Part shown: positions 41,735 through 51,199 of the stretch, in pieces | How the letters are laid out: each line of letters begins with the position of its first letter | Position numbering within the stretch: the first letter of the stretch is position 1 | Assembly: GCA_964246745.1 (NCBI GenBank) | Contig: CAXTRK010000005.1 | Span: 62,001-126,000, forward strand | Source of the DNA: Lichenicoccus sp964246745 | GTDB lineage: Bacteria > Pseudomonadota > Alphaproteobacteria > Acetobacterales > Acetobacteraceae | DNA: 64,000 nt | Direction of reading: 5' to 3' | The notes under the pieces: generated by a model | Seen by the model: the letters and a program-made list of their open reading frames with translations, nothing else | Databases searched by the model: none | What the model was told of the DNA's origin: nothing | Made by a program: the position numbers and the translations under genes

Positions 41735-44700
41735 TTACGCGGCTCGCTGCGGCATGGGAGGCGGGTGCAGCGCGAACTCAGGCTGTTGGGCATGCGTGGC
41801 CGCCAGCAGCATATACACGGCGGGCAGCACGAACAGGGTGAACAGGGTGCCGATCGCCAGGCCCGAGGCGATCACCAGGCCCATCGCGTAGCGCGAGGCC
41901 GCACCCGCGCCGGTCGCGAACACCAGCGGCGCCACGCCGAGGACCATCGCCGCCGTGGTCATCAGGATCGGCCGCAGCCGGAGCGCCGCGGCCCGCTCGA
42001 TCGCCTCCAGCTTGGACAGGCCCAGCTTCTGCTGCTCGTTGGCGACCTCTACGATCAGGATGCCGTGCTTGCTGATCAGGCCCATCAGCGTCACCAGACC
42101 GACTTCGGTGAACAGGTTGATGCTCGCACCCCCTACCCCGAGCCAGACAAACAGCATCGCGCCGGCAAGCGACATCGGCACCGAGACCAGGATGATCAGC
42201 GGATCGCGGAAGCTCTCGAACAGGGCGGCGAGAGCAAGATAGGTGATGATGACGGCAAGCGCGAAGGTGTCCATGAAGCCGCCGCTCTCCTGCACGTACT
42301 GGCGCAAGGGTCCTACCGTGTCGGTGCCGTAGCCGGATGGCAGCGTCTCGCGCGCGAGCGTTTCCAGAAAGCCGTAGGCGTCCGCTTGCGTGACGCCCGG
42401 GGCGGGCACCGCGCTGATCGTGGTGGCGCCCAACTGCTGGAAGTGCGCGATCGACTCAGGCACCACGGATTGCTGGATCGTCGCCACCGACGCCAGCGGC
42501 ACCGACACGCCGCCGATGGTGGTGATCGGGTAGTCCAGCACCTGCGAGGCATTCAGCCGGGCGCCGCGGATGGCGAGCGGCTCGACCTTGTAGGAGCGCT
42601 GATCGTTCGAGAAGAAGCCGACATAGTTGCCGCCGAGCATCGTGTTCAAGGCGCCGCCGACATCAGCCAAGGTCAAACCCAGGGTGGAAAGCTTGTCGCG
42701 GTCGATGACGATGGTCGATTGCGGCTGATCGATCTTGAGGTCCTTGTCGGCATAGACGAACTTGCCGCTGGCGCGCACGCGGGCCAGGAACTCGTCCGAC
42801 ACCGCATTGAGATCCCGGGCGTTGCTGCCGCCCTCGATGACGAAGCCGATCGGCAGGCCCCAACCGCCTCCCGGCAGATAGGGCAGCGTATAGACCGCGA
42901 GCTGCATGCCGGCGACCTTGGACAAGGCGGACTGGATTTCGTCGGCGACGGCGAAAACGCTGCGGTGGCGGTCCTGCCAGGGTTTCAGCACAAGGCCGCC
43001 CTGCACGTTCCCGGTCGATAGCACGTCCCAGTAGCCCTTCGCCTCGGCAGGCGCGGTCAGGGTGGCAATGATCTGCGGATCGTAGAGCCGCAACTGGTCG
43101 AGCGTGGCATCCGGCGCACCCTGGCCGCTATAGACCAGGAAACCCTGATCCTCCTGGGGTGACAACTCGGCCTTGGAGCCGCGATAGAGAAACCAGATCG
43201 AGACCAGCACCGCGAGCCCGAACGCCAGCACCAGCGGACGGCCGCGCAACGCCAGACGCAGCAAGCCGGCATAGACGCGCTGCACGCGGGCAAGCGCCGC
43301 CTCGGCGGCGTATTCAAGCTTCTCGGAAGCGGTATGCCGGCCTTGGCCGCCGCGCGCCTTCAGCAGACGCGAGCACATCATCGGCGACAGCGTCAGCGCC
43401 AGTAGCGCCGAGACGACGACCGAGCCGGCCAGCGTGAAGGCGAATTCGGTGAACAGCGCGCCGGTCAGCCCTCCCTGCAAGCCGACCGGCACGTAGGCGC
43501 AGACCAGCACGACGGTCATCGCCAGAATCGGCAGCGCCAGTTCGCGCGCCGCAAGGGCGGCGCTCGCCACCGGCCTCATGCCCGCGGCGACATGGCGGCC
43601 CACATTCTCGACAACGATGATGGCGTCGTCCACCACAAGGCCGGTCGCCAGCACCATCGCCAGCAAGGTCAGCAGGTTGATGGAGAAGCCGAGCACCGCC
43701 ATCACCGCGAAGGTGCCGATCAGGGAGAGCGGGATCGTCACCAGCGGGATCAGCACCGAGCGCGGCGAACCGAGGAAGACGAACACCACGAGCGAGACGA
43801 TCAGCAACGCCTCGCCCAAGGTCCAGGCCACCTCGTTGATCGAGGTGCGGATGAAATCGCCGGCGTCGCTGAGCACCTTGATATGCATGCCCGACGGCAA
43901 CTGCGCGCGGATCTCCGCGAGCTTGCCCTTCAGCGCCGCGGAGACGACCAGCGCGTTCGCCTGCGGCGTCGGATGGATATCCATATAGACGCCGTCATGG
44001 CCGTCGCTGATCACCTGGAAATTATCCGGATCCGAGCCGAAAGCGACCTGCGCCACGTCGCCGAGGCGGATGATCCGATTATTCTGCTGGCGCACCACCA
44101 GGTCGCGGAACTGCGCCACCGTATGCAGGCCGGAATTGATGTCGAGATTGACGAAGGTCATGGCGCCAAGCGTCTGACCGGCGCCGGAGACGAAGTTGTT
44201 GGCGGCCAGGGCATTCTGCACGTCCGCAGCGGTGAGCCCGTAGGCGGCGAGCCGCTCTGGTTCAAGCCAGGCGCGCATCACCACATTCGGGCTGCCCTGC
44301 ACCTCCACCTTCTGCACGCCGGCGACCGCTTGCAGGCGCGGCGCGATCAGGCGCAGCGTGTAGTCGGCCACCTGAGCGGGGGTCATGGCGTCGCCATAGA
44401 CGGTTAGATCGAGCACGTCGCGCACCTCGGCCGACATGGTGATCGACGAGGCCTGCGCCCCCTGCGGCAGTTGCGAGGTCACCGAGGTGACATAGGACTG
44501 GATCTCGGCCAGCGCCCGCGCCGGATCGTAGTTCAGCTTGAGATGCACCTGGATATCGCTCGAACTGGTCGAGCTGGTCGAGGTCATGTAGTCGATGCCC
44601 TGCGCCTGGGCGACGGCGCCTTCGAGCGGCGTGGTGATGAAACCCGCGATCGTGGCCGGATCGGCGCCGTAATAGGCGGTCTGGATCTCGATATAGCCGC

Positions 44701-44824
44701 TCACCGTCAACGGGAATTGCGCCACCGGCAGCGCCCGCTCCGCGCGTATCCCGAAGACCAGCACCAGCACCGAAACCACGCAGGACAGCACCGGACGTCG
44801 GATGAACAGGTCGGTCAGACGCAT
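41735..44824 (-). CDS. HAE1-type RND multidrug efflux permease
   Basis: 1029 residues from ATG 44824 (MRLTDLFIRRPVLS). The usual N-terminus and TM4 signature LATGLVVDDAIIVVENVGRH (Asp-Asp) are present, as are TM10 LMGLISKHGILIVEVAN with the conserved Lys and the C-terminal LRPILMTTAAMVLGVAPL. Proton-driven drug export as a trimer. It sits 13 bp after its adaptor gene. Substrates cannot be predicted. Confidence 0.95.
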   Translation of the reverse strand: MRLTDLFIRRPVLSCVVSVLVLVFGIRAERALPVAQFPLTVSGYIEIQTAYYGADPATIAGFITTPLEGAVAQAQGIDYMTSTSSTSSSDIQVHLKLNYDPARALAEIQSYVTSVTSQLPQGAQASSITMSAEVRDVLDLTVYGDAMTPAQVADYTLRLIAPRLQAVAGVQKVEVQGSPNVVMRAWLEPERLAAYGLTAADVQNALAANNFVSGAGQTLGAMTFVNLDINSGLHTVAQFRDLVVRQQNNRIIRLGDVAQVAFGSDPDNFQVISDGHDGVYMDIHPTPQANALVVSAALKGKLAEIRAQLPSGMHIKVLSDAGDFIRTSINEVAWTLGEALLIVSLVVFVFLGSPRSVLIPLVTIPLSLIGTFAVMAVLGFSINLLTLLAMVLATGLVVDDAIIVVENVGRHVAAGMRPVASAALAARELALPILAMTVVLVCAYVPVGLQGGLTGALFTEFAFTLAGSVVVSALLALTLSPMMCSRLLKARGGQGRHTASEKLEYAAEAALARVQRVYAGLLRLALRGRPLVLAFGLAVLVSIWFLYRGSKAELSPQEDQGFLVYSGQGAPDATLDQLRLYDPQIIATLTAPAEAKGYWDVLSTGNVQGGLVLKPWQDRHRSVFAVADEIQSALSKVAGMQLAVYTLPYLPGGGWGLPIGFVIEGGSNARDLNAVSDEFLARVRASGKFVYADKDLKIDQPQSTIVIDRDKLSTLGLTLADVGGALNTMLGGNYVGFFSNDQRSYKVEPLAIRGARLNASQVLDYPITTIGGVSVPLASVATIQQSVVPESIAHFQQLGATTISAVPAPGVTQADAYGFLETLARETLPSGYGTDTVGPLRQYVQESGGFMDTFALAVIITYLALAALFESFRDPLIILVSVPMSLAGAMLFVWLGVGGASINLFTEVGLVTLMGLISKHGILIVEVANEQQKLGLSKLEAIERAAALRLRPILMTTAAMVLGVAPLVFATGAGAASRYAMGLVIASGLAIGTLFTLFVLPAVYMLLAATHAQQPEFALHPPPMPQRAA

Positions 44825-44837
44825 CGCTCTGGCTTCC

Positions 44838-45965
44838 TTACTCTTCCGGCACAACCGGAGACGCGGCATCGGACGGCTGCACGCTGTTGTTGACCGTGAC
44901 CGGGGCGCCGCCGCGCAGCTTGAGCTGGCCGGCTGTCACCACCTGCTCGCCCGCGGCGATGCCGGAGAGCACCGCGACCTGATCGCCGCGTGTCGGCCCG
45001 GCGGTCACGATGCGGGACTGTGCAATCAGCCGGCCGTCGGCACGGCGTTGCAGCACATAGATGAAGTCGCCGTACGGATTGTAGCTGATCGCGGTCTTTG
45101 GCAGCGTGACCAGGGCAGCCGGTGAGCCCACCGCGATCGCCACGACGGCGAACATGCCGGGCACCAGCGCGTGATCGTGGTTGGCAAGTTCGGCGCGCAC
45201 CATGACCATGCGGCTCGCGGCATTGACGCGGCTGTTGATCGAGCTGAGACGCGCCATGAAGGTGCGGCCCGGCCACGCATCGACATGCACCGATACGGTC
45301 TGTCCCACGGCGATCCGGCTCAACGCCTGCTGCTGGATGTTGAAGTCGACATAGATCGGATCGAGCGCCTGCAAGGTGACGATCGCGGTGCCGGCGGTGA
45401 GATACTGGCCGAGATCGACCAGTCGGATGCCGAGCCTTCCGGCGAACGGGGCACGCACCACCTTCTCCGCCATGACCGCTCGCTGGGCCGCCACCTGCGC
45501 CTCGTCGGCGGCGAGCGCGCTCTGGTCGGCATCGAGGGTAGCGCGGCTGACCGCTTCCGCCTGGAACTGCTTGCGGTCACGGGCGAGATTGGCGGCGGCA
45601 AGAGAGGCGAGCGCCTGGAGCTGCGCCAGTCTCGCGTCGTCGTCGTTGGGCCGCAGCCGCAGCAGCACGGCGCCGGCCGCGACATCGGCGCCGGAGGTGA
45701 AGCTGATCTGCCCGACGATGCCGCTCACCTCGGCGGAGAGGTCGGCTCCCTGCACCGCGGTGACCGAACCGGTGGCGGCGAGCCTGGTCTGCCACGCCTC
45801 GGTCCGCGCGATCATCGACGAAACGGTGACCGGCGGCGGCCCCAGTGGCGCGCCCGGCGGCGCATCCGCCTTGGCGACAGGGCCGCGCTCGCGCAGGATC
45901 AGCAGCCCGGCGCCTGCCAGCAGAAGCATGCAAGCCAGCGTCGGGATCAAGAACTTCGCTGTCAT
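44838..45965 (-). CDS. RND efflux periplasmic adaptor subunit (MFP)
   Basis: 375 residues. N-terminal hydrophobic signal/anchor (ACMLLLAGAGLLILRERG); lipoyl-like halves SAEVSGIVGQISFTSGADV and RAPFAGRLGIRLVDLGQYL; helical hairpin between them; then IYVDFNIQQQALSRI and the barrel. Adaptor for the HAE1 pump encoded next. It lies 27 bp after the outer-membrane factor gene. Confidence 0.94.
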   Translation of the reverse strand: MTAKFLIPTLACMLLLAGAGLLILRERGPVAKADAPPGAPLGPPPVTVSSMIARTEAWQTRLAATGSVTAVQGADLSAEVSGIVGQISFTSGADVAAGAVLLRLRPNDDDARLAQLQALASLAAANLARDRKQFQAEAVSRATLDADQSALAADEAQVAAQRAVMAEKVVRAPFAGRLGIRLVDLGQYLTAGTAIVTLQALDPIYVDFNIQQQALSRIAVGQTVSVHVDAWPGRTFMARLSSINSRVNAASRMVMVRAELANHDHALVPGMFAVVAIAVGSPAALVTLPKTAISYNPYGDFIYVLQRRADGRLIAQSRIVTAGPTRGDQVAVLSGIAAGEQVVTAGQLKLRGGAPVTVNNSVQPSDAASPVVPEE

Positions 45966-45992
45966 GATCGAAAGACTTCCGTATGCGTCGGA

Positions 45993-47468
45993 TCAGGGAA
46001 ACGGCGAGCTGAGCAGCGCAGGCGCGGGCGGCGGCAGGTCGTGGCGGTGCCACCAGCCGCCGCCGAGCGCCTGGAACAAGGCGACGGTGTCGGTATAGCG
46101 CGCGGCCCGCGCACGCAGCAGGGAGAGGATCGCGTTCTGCGTGCTCTGTTGCGCAGTCAGCACAGACAAATAGGAGACGCCGCCGAGCTTGTATTGCAGG
46201 CTGGCGAGCGACAGGCTGCGCTCGGCGGCCCGCTGCTCGTCGCGGCTGGCGGCGAGTGCCGCCTGGTCGTTTTGCAGCGCCACCAGCACGTCGGCGACGT
46301 TCTGGAAGGCGGCCACCACGGTGTTGCGCCAGAGCTCGGCGGCGTTGTCCACGGCGGCGCGCTGCGCGCGTTGCGCGTGCAGCAACTGACCGGCATCGAA
46401 GATCGGCTGCACCGCCTGGTTGACCAGCGACCATAAGCCGTTACCCGGGGAGAACAACTGGTGGGTGTCGGCGGCGTCGGAGCCGACGCTGGCGGTCAGC
46501 GTGACATTGGGCAGGCGGTTGGCGATGGCCACGCCAAGGCCCGCGGTCTGCTGGTGCAACACGGCCTCGGCGGCGCGTATGTCCGGACGCTGATCGAGCA
46601 GTGCTGCGGGCACGCTGACCGGCAGCGTTGCCGGCAGCGTGATGTCGTCCAGGCTGAACGAGGGGATTGCCACCTCGGAAGGCGCGGCACCCAGGTAGGC
46701 GGCGAGCTGATCGCGTGTCTGCGCAAGCGCCGTCTCCAATGGCACCAGCACGGTGCGCGCTGTGGCGACCTGCGCCTCCTGGGTCGCGACATCGGTGCCG
46801 GTGGCGCCGCCAAGCTCGAACTGACGCCGGACTGTGGTGAGCTGACGCCGCTCGAAGCCGATCAGCTCGCGCTGCACCGTGATCTGGTCGGAGAGCGAGG
46901 CTGCCTGGATCGCGCTCAGCGCCACGTCGGCGGTGAGCGCCAGATCGGTGGCCTCCAGCTCGAACCGCTCATAGTCGGCCCTGGCGGACGCTTCCTCGAC
47001 CGCGCGTCGCAACCCGCCCCAGATGTCGAACGTGTAGGAGAGGCTGAGCTGGGCGCCGTAATAGGTCTGGGTGTAGTCCGAGCCGGGCACGCCGCTGAGC
47101 ACGCCCGGGGTTTCGCCACGGCTGCGCAGCACGCTCCCGGAGACAAAGGGTAACAGCGTGCCCTCCTGCTCCTGCCGCAGCTCACGCGCCTGACGCAGCG
47201 TGGCCTGGGCCGCCGCGACCGTCGGGTTGCGCCGCAACGCCGCCCGCACCAGAGCGGTGATAGCGGGCGAGCCGAACGCCTCCCACCACTGGCCGGGAAT
47301 GTCGCCTCCCGGAGCAAGGCTTTGCCCGGTGCGGGCGCCGAGATGGATCGGCGTCCCGGTGTAGCGACGCAAGGGCGCCGTCGGGCGGTGGAAGTCCGGA
47401 CCGACCGCGCATCCCGACAAGGAGAGCAGGAGCGCGAGCCAAGTCCATCGTACGGGCGGCACAGTCAT
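45993..47468 (-). CDS. NodT-family RND outer membrane factor
   Basis: 491 residues from ATG 47468; the frame extends to 47531, but the signal peptide begins at this Met. Lipobox LSLSGC with CAVGPDFHRP, the classical NodT/OprM start. Two halves of TolC-type helices follow (LRQARELRQEQEGTLLPFV, LRRAVEEASARADYERFEL, and RPDIRAAEAVLHQQTAGLGVA in the second half). First gene of the second RND operon; 126 bp upstream, on the same strand, lies the DNA methyltransferase gene. Confidence 0.93.
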   Translation of the reverse strand: MTVPPVRWTWLALLLSLSGCAVGPDFHRPTAPLRRYTGTPIHLGARTGQSLAPGGDIPGQWWEAFGSPAITALVRAALRRNPTVAAAQATLRQARELRQEQEGTLLPFVSGSVLRSRGETPGVLSGVPGSDYTQTYYGAQLSLSYTFDIWGGLRRAVEEASARADYERFELEATDLALTADVALSAIQAASLSDQITVQRELIGFERRQLTTVRRQFELGGATGTDVATQEAQVATARTVLVPLETALAQTRDQLAAYLGAAPSEVAIPSFSLDDITLPATLPVSVPAALLDQRPDIRAAEAVLHQQTAGLGVAIANRLPNVTLTASVGSDAADTHQLFSPGNGLWSLVNQAVQPIFDAGQLLHAQRAQRAAVDNAAELWRNTVVAAFQNVADVLVALQNDQAALAASRDEQRAAERSLSLASLQYKLGGVSYLSVLTAQQSTQNAILSLLRARAARYTDTVALFQALGGGWWHRHDLPPPAPALLSSPFP

Positions 47469-47594
47469 TTCGTATCCGGCAATCGCTGCGATGCTGGAGC
47501 AGCTTTTGTGCCAGCCGCCAAACGCAGGCAAAGCGAGCGGATGTCAGGCGCTCGCTATGCGCTATGGCGCCAAAACATGGTCTTTCACACCAGA

Positions 47595-48518
47595 TCAGGC
47601 GGCGTGTTGCAGACGCGACAGAGACAGCAGCCGGCCGCGCGCCGCGGCGACATAGGTGGGATCAAGATCAATGCCGATGCCGCGCGCGCCTTCCTCCTCG
47701 GCCGCGACGAGGCTGGTGCCGCTGCCCATGAATGGATCGAGCAGCACCGCGTTGCGCCTGCCGTGCAGCCGGATGCACATGCGCGGCAGCATCAACGGAA
47801 AGGCCGCCGGGTGATCGAATTTTTGCGAACGCGTCTGCACCGTCGAATAGGGGATGAACCAGGTGTCGCCGCGGCAGCGTAAATCCTGCTGATGGCCGCG
47901 CCTGCTGATGTTGGTCTTGTCCTTGTATGGCACACCGACGGCAAGCCGCTTGAGCGGCACGCTTCCAGTCTGCGTCAGATGGAAAATATGCTCGTGGTTG
48001 TGGTGCAGATAGCGCTCGGAGCGGATTGGCTTGAAGTGGCCGAGGCTGTCCTCGCCCACCGAAATCGATTTCACCCAGGTAATGTGGTTCTGCAAATGGA
48101 ACAGCGGCCGCAGCCTGACCATGAGCTCGAAAGGCAGCCATGGCCGCGCGCTGGAGCCGGTGACATTGAGGAAGAACGACGCGTCCGCCCGCATGACCCG
48201 CTTGATCCCGCGCGCGCACTCCATCAGCCAGTCGAGATACTCCGCCTCGCCGCGGCTGTCGTGGTAGGCGCCATACTTCAGGCCAAGATTATAGGGCGGC
48301 GAGGTGACGACGATGTCGACGCTGGCTTCCTGCAACGTGGCGAGCACGCGCAGGCAGTCGCCGCGGTAGAGCAGATGGCGGCCGACCATATGCCGCGCGA
48401 TTCGTGGTCCCAGGCGACGCGGCGGCTTGTGCAATCGTGCGGGCTCTGGGGCGACGGGCGCGGGATGCGAATCGCAGTGCGGCACGAGATTCGGTATCAT
48501 GGCCGGCAGTATCGCCAT
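47595..48518 (-). CDS. Orphan DNA methyltransferase (beta class, N4/N6 type)
   Basis: 307 residues. Catalytic motif IV is TSPPYNLGLKY near residue 72; the AdoMet-binding motif I is DPFMGSGTSLVAAE in the C-terminal part. This order (IV before I) is the beta class. TSPPY occurs in both N4-cytosine and N6-adenine enzymes, so the base is open. No restriction endonuclease gene is next to it. The start is uncertain (ATG 48518, or Met44 at 48389, where the MVGRHLLYRGDCL core begins). A CcrM-like cell-cycle role is possible in principle but not shown; the sequence lacks an obvious CcrM C-terminal domain. Confidence 0.87.
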   Translation of the reverse strand: MAILPAMIPNLVPHCDSHPAPVAPEPARLHKPPRRLGPRIARHMVGRHLLYRGDCLRVLATLQEASVDIVVTSPPYNLGLKYGAYHDSRGEAEYLDWLMECARGIKRVMRADASFFLNVTGSSARPWLPFELMVRLRPLFHLQNHITWVKSISVGEDSLGHFKPIRSERYLHHNHEHIFHLTQTGSVPLKRLAVGVPYKDKTNISRRGHQQDLRCRGDTWFIPYSTVQTRSQKFDHPAAFPLMLPRMCIRLHGRRNAVLLDPFMGSGTSLVAAEEEGARGIGIDLDPTYVAAARGRLLSLSRLQHAA

Positions 48519-48583
48519 GTTGGTTCGATTCGGGCCAGGGGGCGAGATCAGTCTCGCTTAAAAATGGCCTTCGCTTCAGAAGA

Positions 48584-49789
48584 TTACCGAACTGGCGAGG
48601 GCGGCCGCGGCAGCAGCACCACCATGCGGCCCTGTTCGTGCATGACACCGGCCTGTTGCGCCGCTTCGCTGCCCCAGCCGAAGAAGATATCCGCACGGGT
48701 CGGTCCGTCGATCCCGGCGCCGCTGTCTTGCGCCAGCATCAGACGATGCAACGTGCCGCTGCCGACGGCGTCCGCGTTCGGAGCCGCCGTATCGATCCAC
48801 ACCGGCGCCCCCAGCGGCAGAAAAGCCGGATCGATGGCGATCGAGCGCAGCGGCCGCAGCGGCAGCCCGAGCGCGCCAATCGGCCCCTGATCAAGCCGCA
48901 GCCTATCGAGCACGCGGAAGAACACATAGTTCGGGTTCTGTTCGAGCACCCCCTGCGCCTGCTCGGGGTGGGCCACGAGCCAGCCTCGGATCGACTGCAT
49001 GCTGACCTGGTCCGGCGCCATCTGGCCGTCCTGCACCAGAAGCCTGCCAAGCGGCACGTAGGGAGCGCCGTTGCGGCCGGCGTAGCCCAGCCGGAGGATT
49101 TGTCCGCTCTCTAGGCGCACACGCCCGGAGCCCTGCAGTTGCAGCACGAACAGGTCGATCGGGCTCGAAAGCCAGCAGATCGCCAGCCCGCGACCCGCCA
49201 AAGCGTCCTGGTCGATCTGCTTGCGTGTCCAATAGGGCTCCACCTGGCCCTCGACCAGTCGGCCAGTCACTGTCCCGCCAGACGCGGACCGTCGGGTGAG
49301 CAGATCGTCCGGGCGGCGATAGACCGGCACGGTGTGGGCCGCGTCCCGAAACAGCGCCCCGGAGACCACCGGCTCGAAATATCCGGTGAAATACGCCGTG
49401 TCGCGTTGCCGGTCGGCGACCAGATAGGGTTGCAGCCACGCCGCGATGGTCTTGCGGGCCGCTGCGTCATCGCCCGACGGAACCCAGCGTATCGTCTGAC
49501 AGAAGGGGGTCCAGTCGCCCGCCTTGCCGCCGGCCGCCGCTGCCTCGCCGACGCCGCCCAGCCTGGTGTCGGGCGGCAGCAGCTCCAATCGATGACACTG
49601 AAGCAGCAACGACGGCAGCACCGTCGAGACCTTCTCCTGCCGCCATCCCGCGAGGCTGTCGTAGGCGACCGGCTGCAGGGCCAATGTTGGCGGACCCGGT
49701 GGCTGCACCGCGCAGCCGGACAGGCACGCGGCGAAGACGGATGCCGCCAAGACACGCAGTCGGCGCGCTCGGCGCCCAGCCGGCGGCAC
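48584..49789 (-). CDS. mltA: Membrane-bound lytic murein transglycosylase A
   Basis: 401 residues. Lipobox CLSGC near residue 25, MltA domain with TGYFEPVVSGAL, YRRPDDLL and IDLFVLQLQGSGRV, and the C-terminal 3D domain LMLAQDSGAGIDGPTRADIFFG carrying the catalytic Asp. Cleaves peptidoglycan, forming 1,6-anhydro-MurNAc. It follows the Tim44-domain gene by 6 bp, a standard alphaproteobacterial order with secB divergent upstream. Confidence 0.95.
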   Translation of the reverse strand: MPPAGRRARRLRVLAASVFAACLSGCAVQPPGPPTLALQPVAYDSLAGWRQEKVSTVLPSLLLQCHRLELLPPDTRLGGVGEAAAAGGKAGDWTPFCQTIRWVPSGDDAAARKTIAAWLQPYLVADRQRDTAYFTGYFEPVVSGALFRDAAHTVPVYRRPDDLLTRRSASGGTVTGRLVEGQVEPYWTRKQIDQDALAGRGLAICWLSSPIDLFVLQLQGSGRVRLESGQILRLGYAGRNGAPYVPLGRLLVQDGQMAPDQVSMQSIRGWLVAHPEQAQGVLEQNPNYVFFRVLDRLRLDQGPIGALGLPLRPLRSIAIDPAFLPLGAPVWIDTAAPNADAVGSGTLHRLMLAQDSGAGIDGPTRADIFFGWGSEAAQQAGVMHEQGRMVVLLPRPPSPVR

Positions 49790-49795
49790 GCGAAG

Positions 49796-50491
49796 TCAGG
49801 CGCTGCGCGCGTTGGCGAGCCGCCAGTTCGGACCGGCGCCGCCGCCGGCGGCGTTCAGCAGGCGCTCGAAGGTCCACAGATCGGACAGCTCGGTGGTGGC
49901 GTCAGCGCCCGACACGGGTTGACCATCGCGGCCGAGCACCAGGCTGATCTGGTCAGAGACGAAGCGGACATCGATGGAGCCGAGCCAGAGACCGTTGCCG
50001 CGTTCGGCAAGGTTGGCGTCGGTGATGGTCGCCTGCAAGATGGCGCGTATCTCCGCGCGCTGGGTCTCTCCGGCCTGCTCGCGTGCCGAGATCGCCGCAT
50101 CGAAGGCGTTGTAGGCGCCGTCGGTCAGGTTGGCGCGCAGCGCGGTGCGGTCTCCGTCGGCGAAGGCCTGCACGATCTTGCGGAACGCCGCCTCGGCGCC
50201 ACGCAGGAACACGGCGGCATCAAAGCCGCGGTCGCGTTCCTGGATACGGGCGAGCTTGAGGCCCGCGGCGCTGGTCGGATCGGGCAGCGGCCGATCGGAC
50301 GATGTCGGGCGCGGCTCGGCGCGTCCCTCGATCACCGGTCCGAGAGCGCCGCGCGCAGGCCCGGAGGGCGGAGCGCGCCGCTGCAATCCGGTCTGCTTGC
50401 CGAGAATGCTGCGCAGGCGCAGGACCAGAAAGGCCGCGATCATGCCGAACAGGATCAGATCGACTGGAAGATGGCCGGCGGTGAAATCCAT
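49796..50491 (-). CDS. Tim44-domain protein
   Basis: 231 residues from ATG 50491 (MDFTAGHLPVDLILFG); the longer frame to 50566 lacks family character. One N-terminal membrane helix (ILFGMIAAFLVLRL), a basic/Pro linker, and a C-terminal Tim44-like domain (FLRGAEAAFRKIVQAFADG ... AEIRAILQATITDANL). Bacterial homologues sit at the inner membrane, and the family is related to mitochondrial Tim44; the role is unproven. Divergent from secB and upstream of mltA. Confidence 0.88.
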   Translation of the reverse strand: MDFTAGHLPVDLILFGMIAAFLVLRLRSILGKQTGLQRRAPPSGPARGALGPVIEGRAEPRPTSSDRPLPDPTSAAGLKLARIQERDRGFDAAVFLRGAEAAFRKIVQAFADGDRTALRANLTDGAYNAFDAAISAREQAGETQRAEIRAILQATITDANLAERGNGLWLGSIDVRFVSDQISLVLGRDGQPVSGADATTELSDLWTFERLLNAAGGGAGPNWRLANARSA

Positions 50492-50663
50492 TGCTGCGTC
50501 CTGTCTCCCTGCGTGCCGACCAACGATCTCTCGCCAGCAGATGGGGTTTCCGCCGTTTCGAGACAACCGAGCCGACTGCGTCGCACGCCTTCTCCTAGCT
50601 CCGCGGGACAGGGCGTGCTACCCGCGCGCCACCGCCCTCGCGTCCCAGCAGGAGAGTTGTCTG

Positions 50664-51182
50664 ATGTCCGAAGCCCAATCGCCCACCACGCCGCCGGCGC
50701 TGCCGCTGACCATGAACCTGCAATACACCAAGGATCTTTCCTTCGAGGTGCCGGCGGGCGCCGAGATCTTCGCGACGCTGCGGTCCAACCCGCAAATCTC
50801 CGTGAACATCGACGTGCAGGCCAACCGCCTCCAGAAGGACCAGATGGTGTTCGAGATCGTGCTGGCGATCAAGGCGGAGGCGACCGAGCCGACCACGGAA
50901 ACCAATGCCGTCGGCCGCACCGTGTTCATTGCCGAACTGGCCTATGCCGCCGTGGTCACGCTGACCGATGCGCCGGAGAACATGATCGAGCCGATCCTGC
51001 TGGTCGAGGTGCCGCGGCTGATCTTTCCGTATGCGCGCAACATCATCAGCGAGGTCACACGCGACGGCGGCTTCCCGCCGGTGGTGCTGCAGCCGATCGA
51101 CTTCGTCGGCCTGTGGCAATCCAAGCGCAATGCCGCAACCCACAACGCCGCCCAAGTGTCGACGCAGACCGGGCACGCGTGA
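50664..51182 (+). CDS. secB: Protein-export chaperone SecB
   Basis: 172 residues from ATG 50664 with AGGAGA upstream; the much longer frame from 50130 is antisense to the Tim44 gene. It keeps preproteins unfolded and delivers them to SecA. Family features: MNLQYTKDLSFEVPAG, INIDVQANRL-like strand, FIAELAYAAVVTL, LLVEVPRLIFPYARNIISE and GGFPPVVLQPIDF. Classical alphaproteobacterial location opposite Tim44/mltA. Confidence 0.96.
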   Translation: MSEAQSPTTPPALPLTMNLQYTKDLSFEVPAGAEIFATLRSNPQISVNIDVQANRLQKDQMVFEIVLAIKAEATEPTTETNAVGRTVFIAELAYAAVVTLTDAPENMIEPILLVEVPRLIFPYARNIISEVTRDGGFPPVVLQPIDFVGLWQSKRNAATHNAAQVSTQTGHA

Positions 51183-51199
51183 GCAGAGACCGGACAGGC

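Noticed and set aside
47595..48518. Restriction-modification system
   Set aside because: Neighbouring genes are an RND outer-membrane factor and mltA; no nuclease gene is found.
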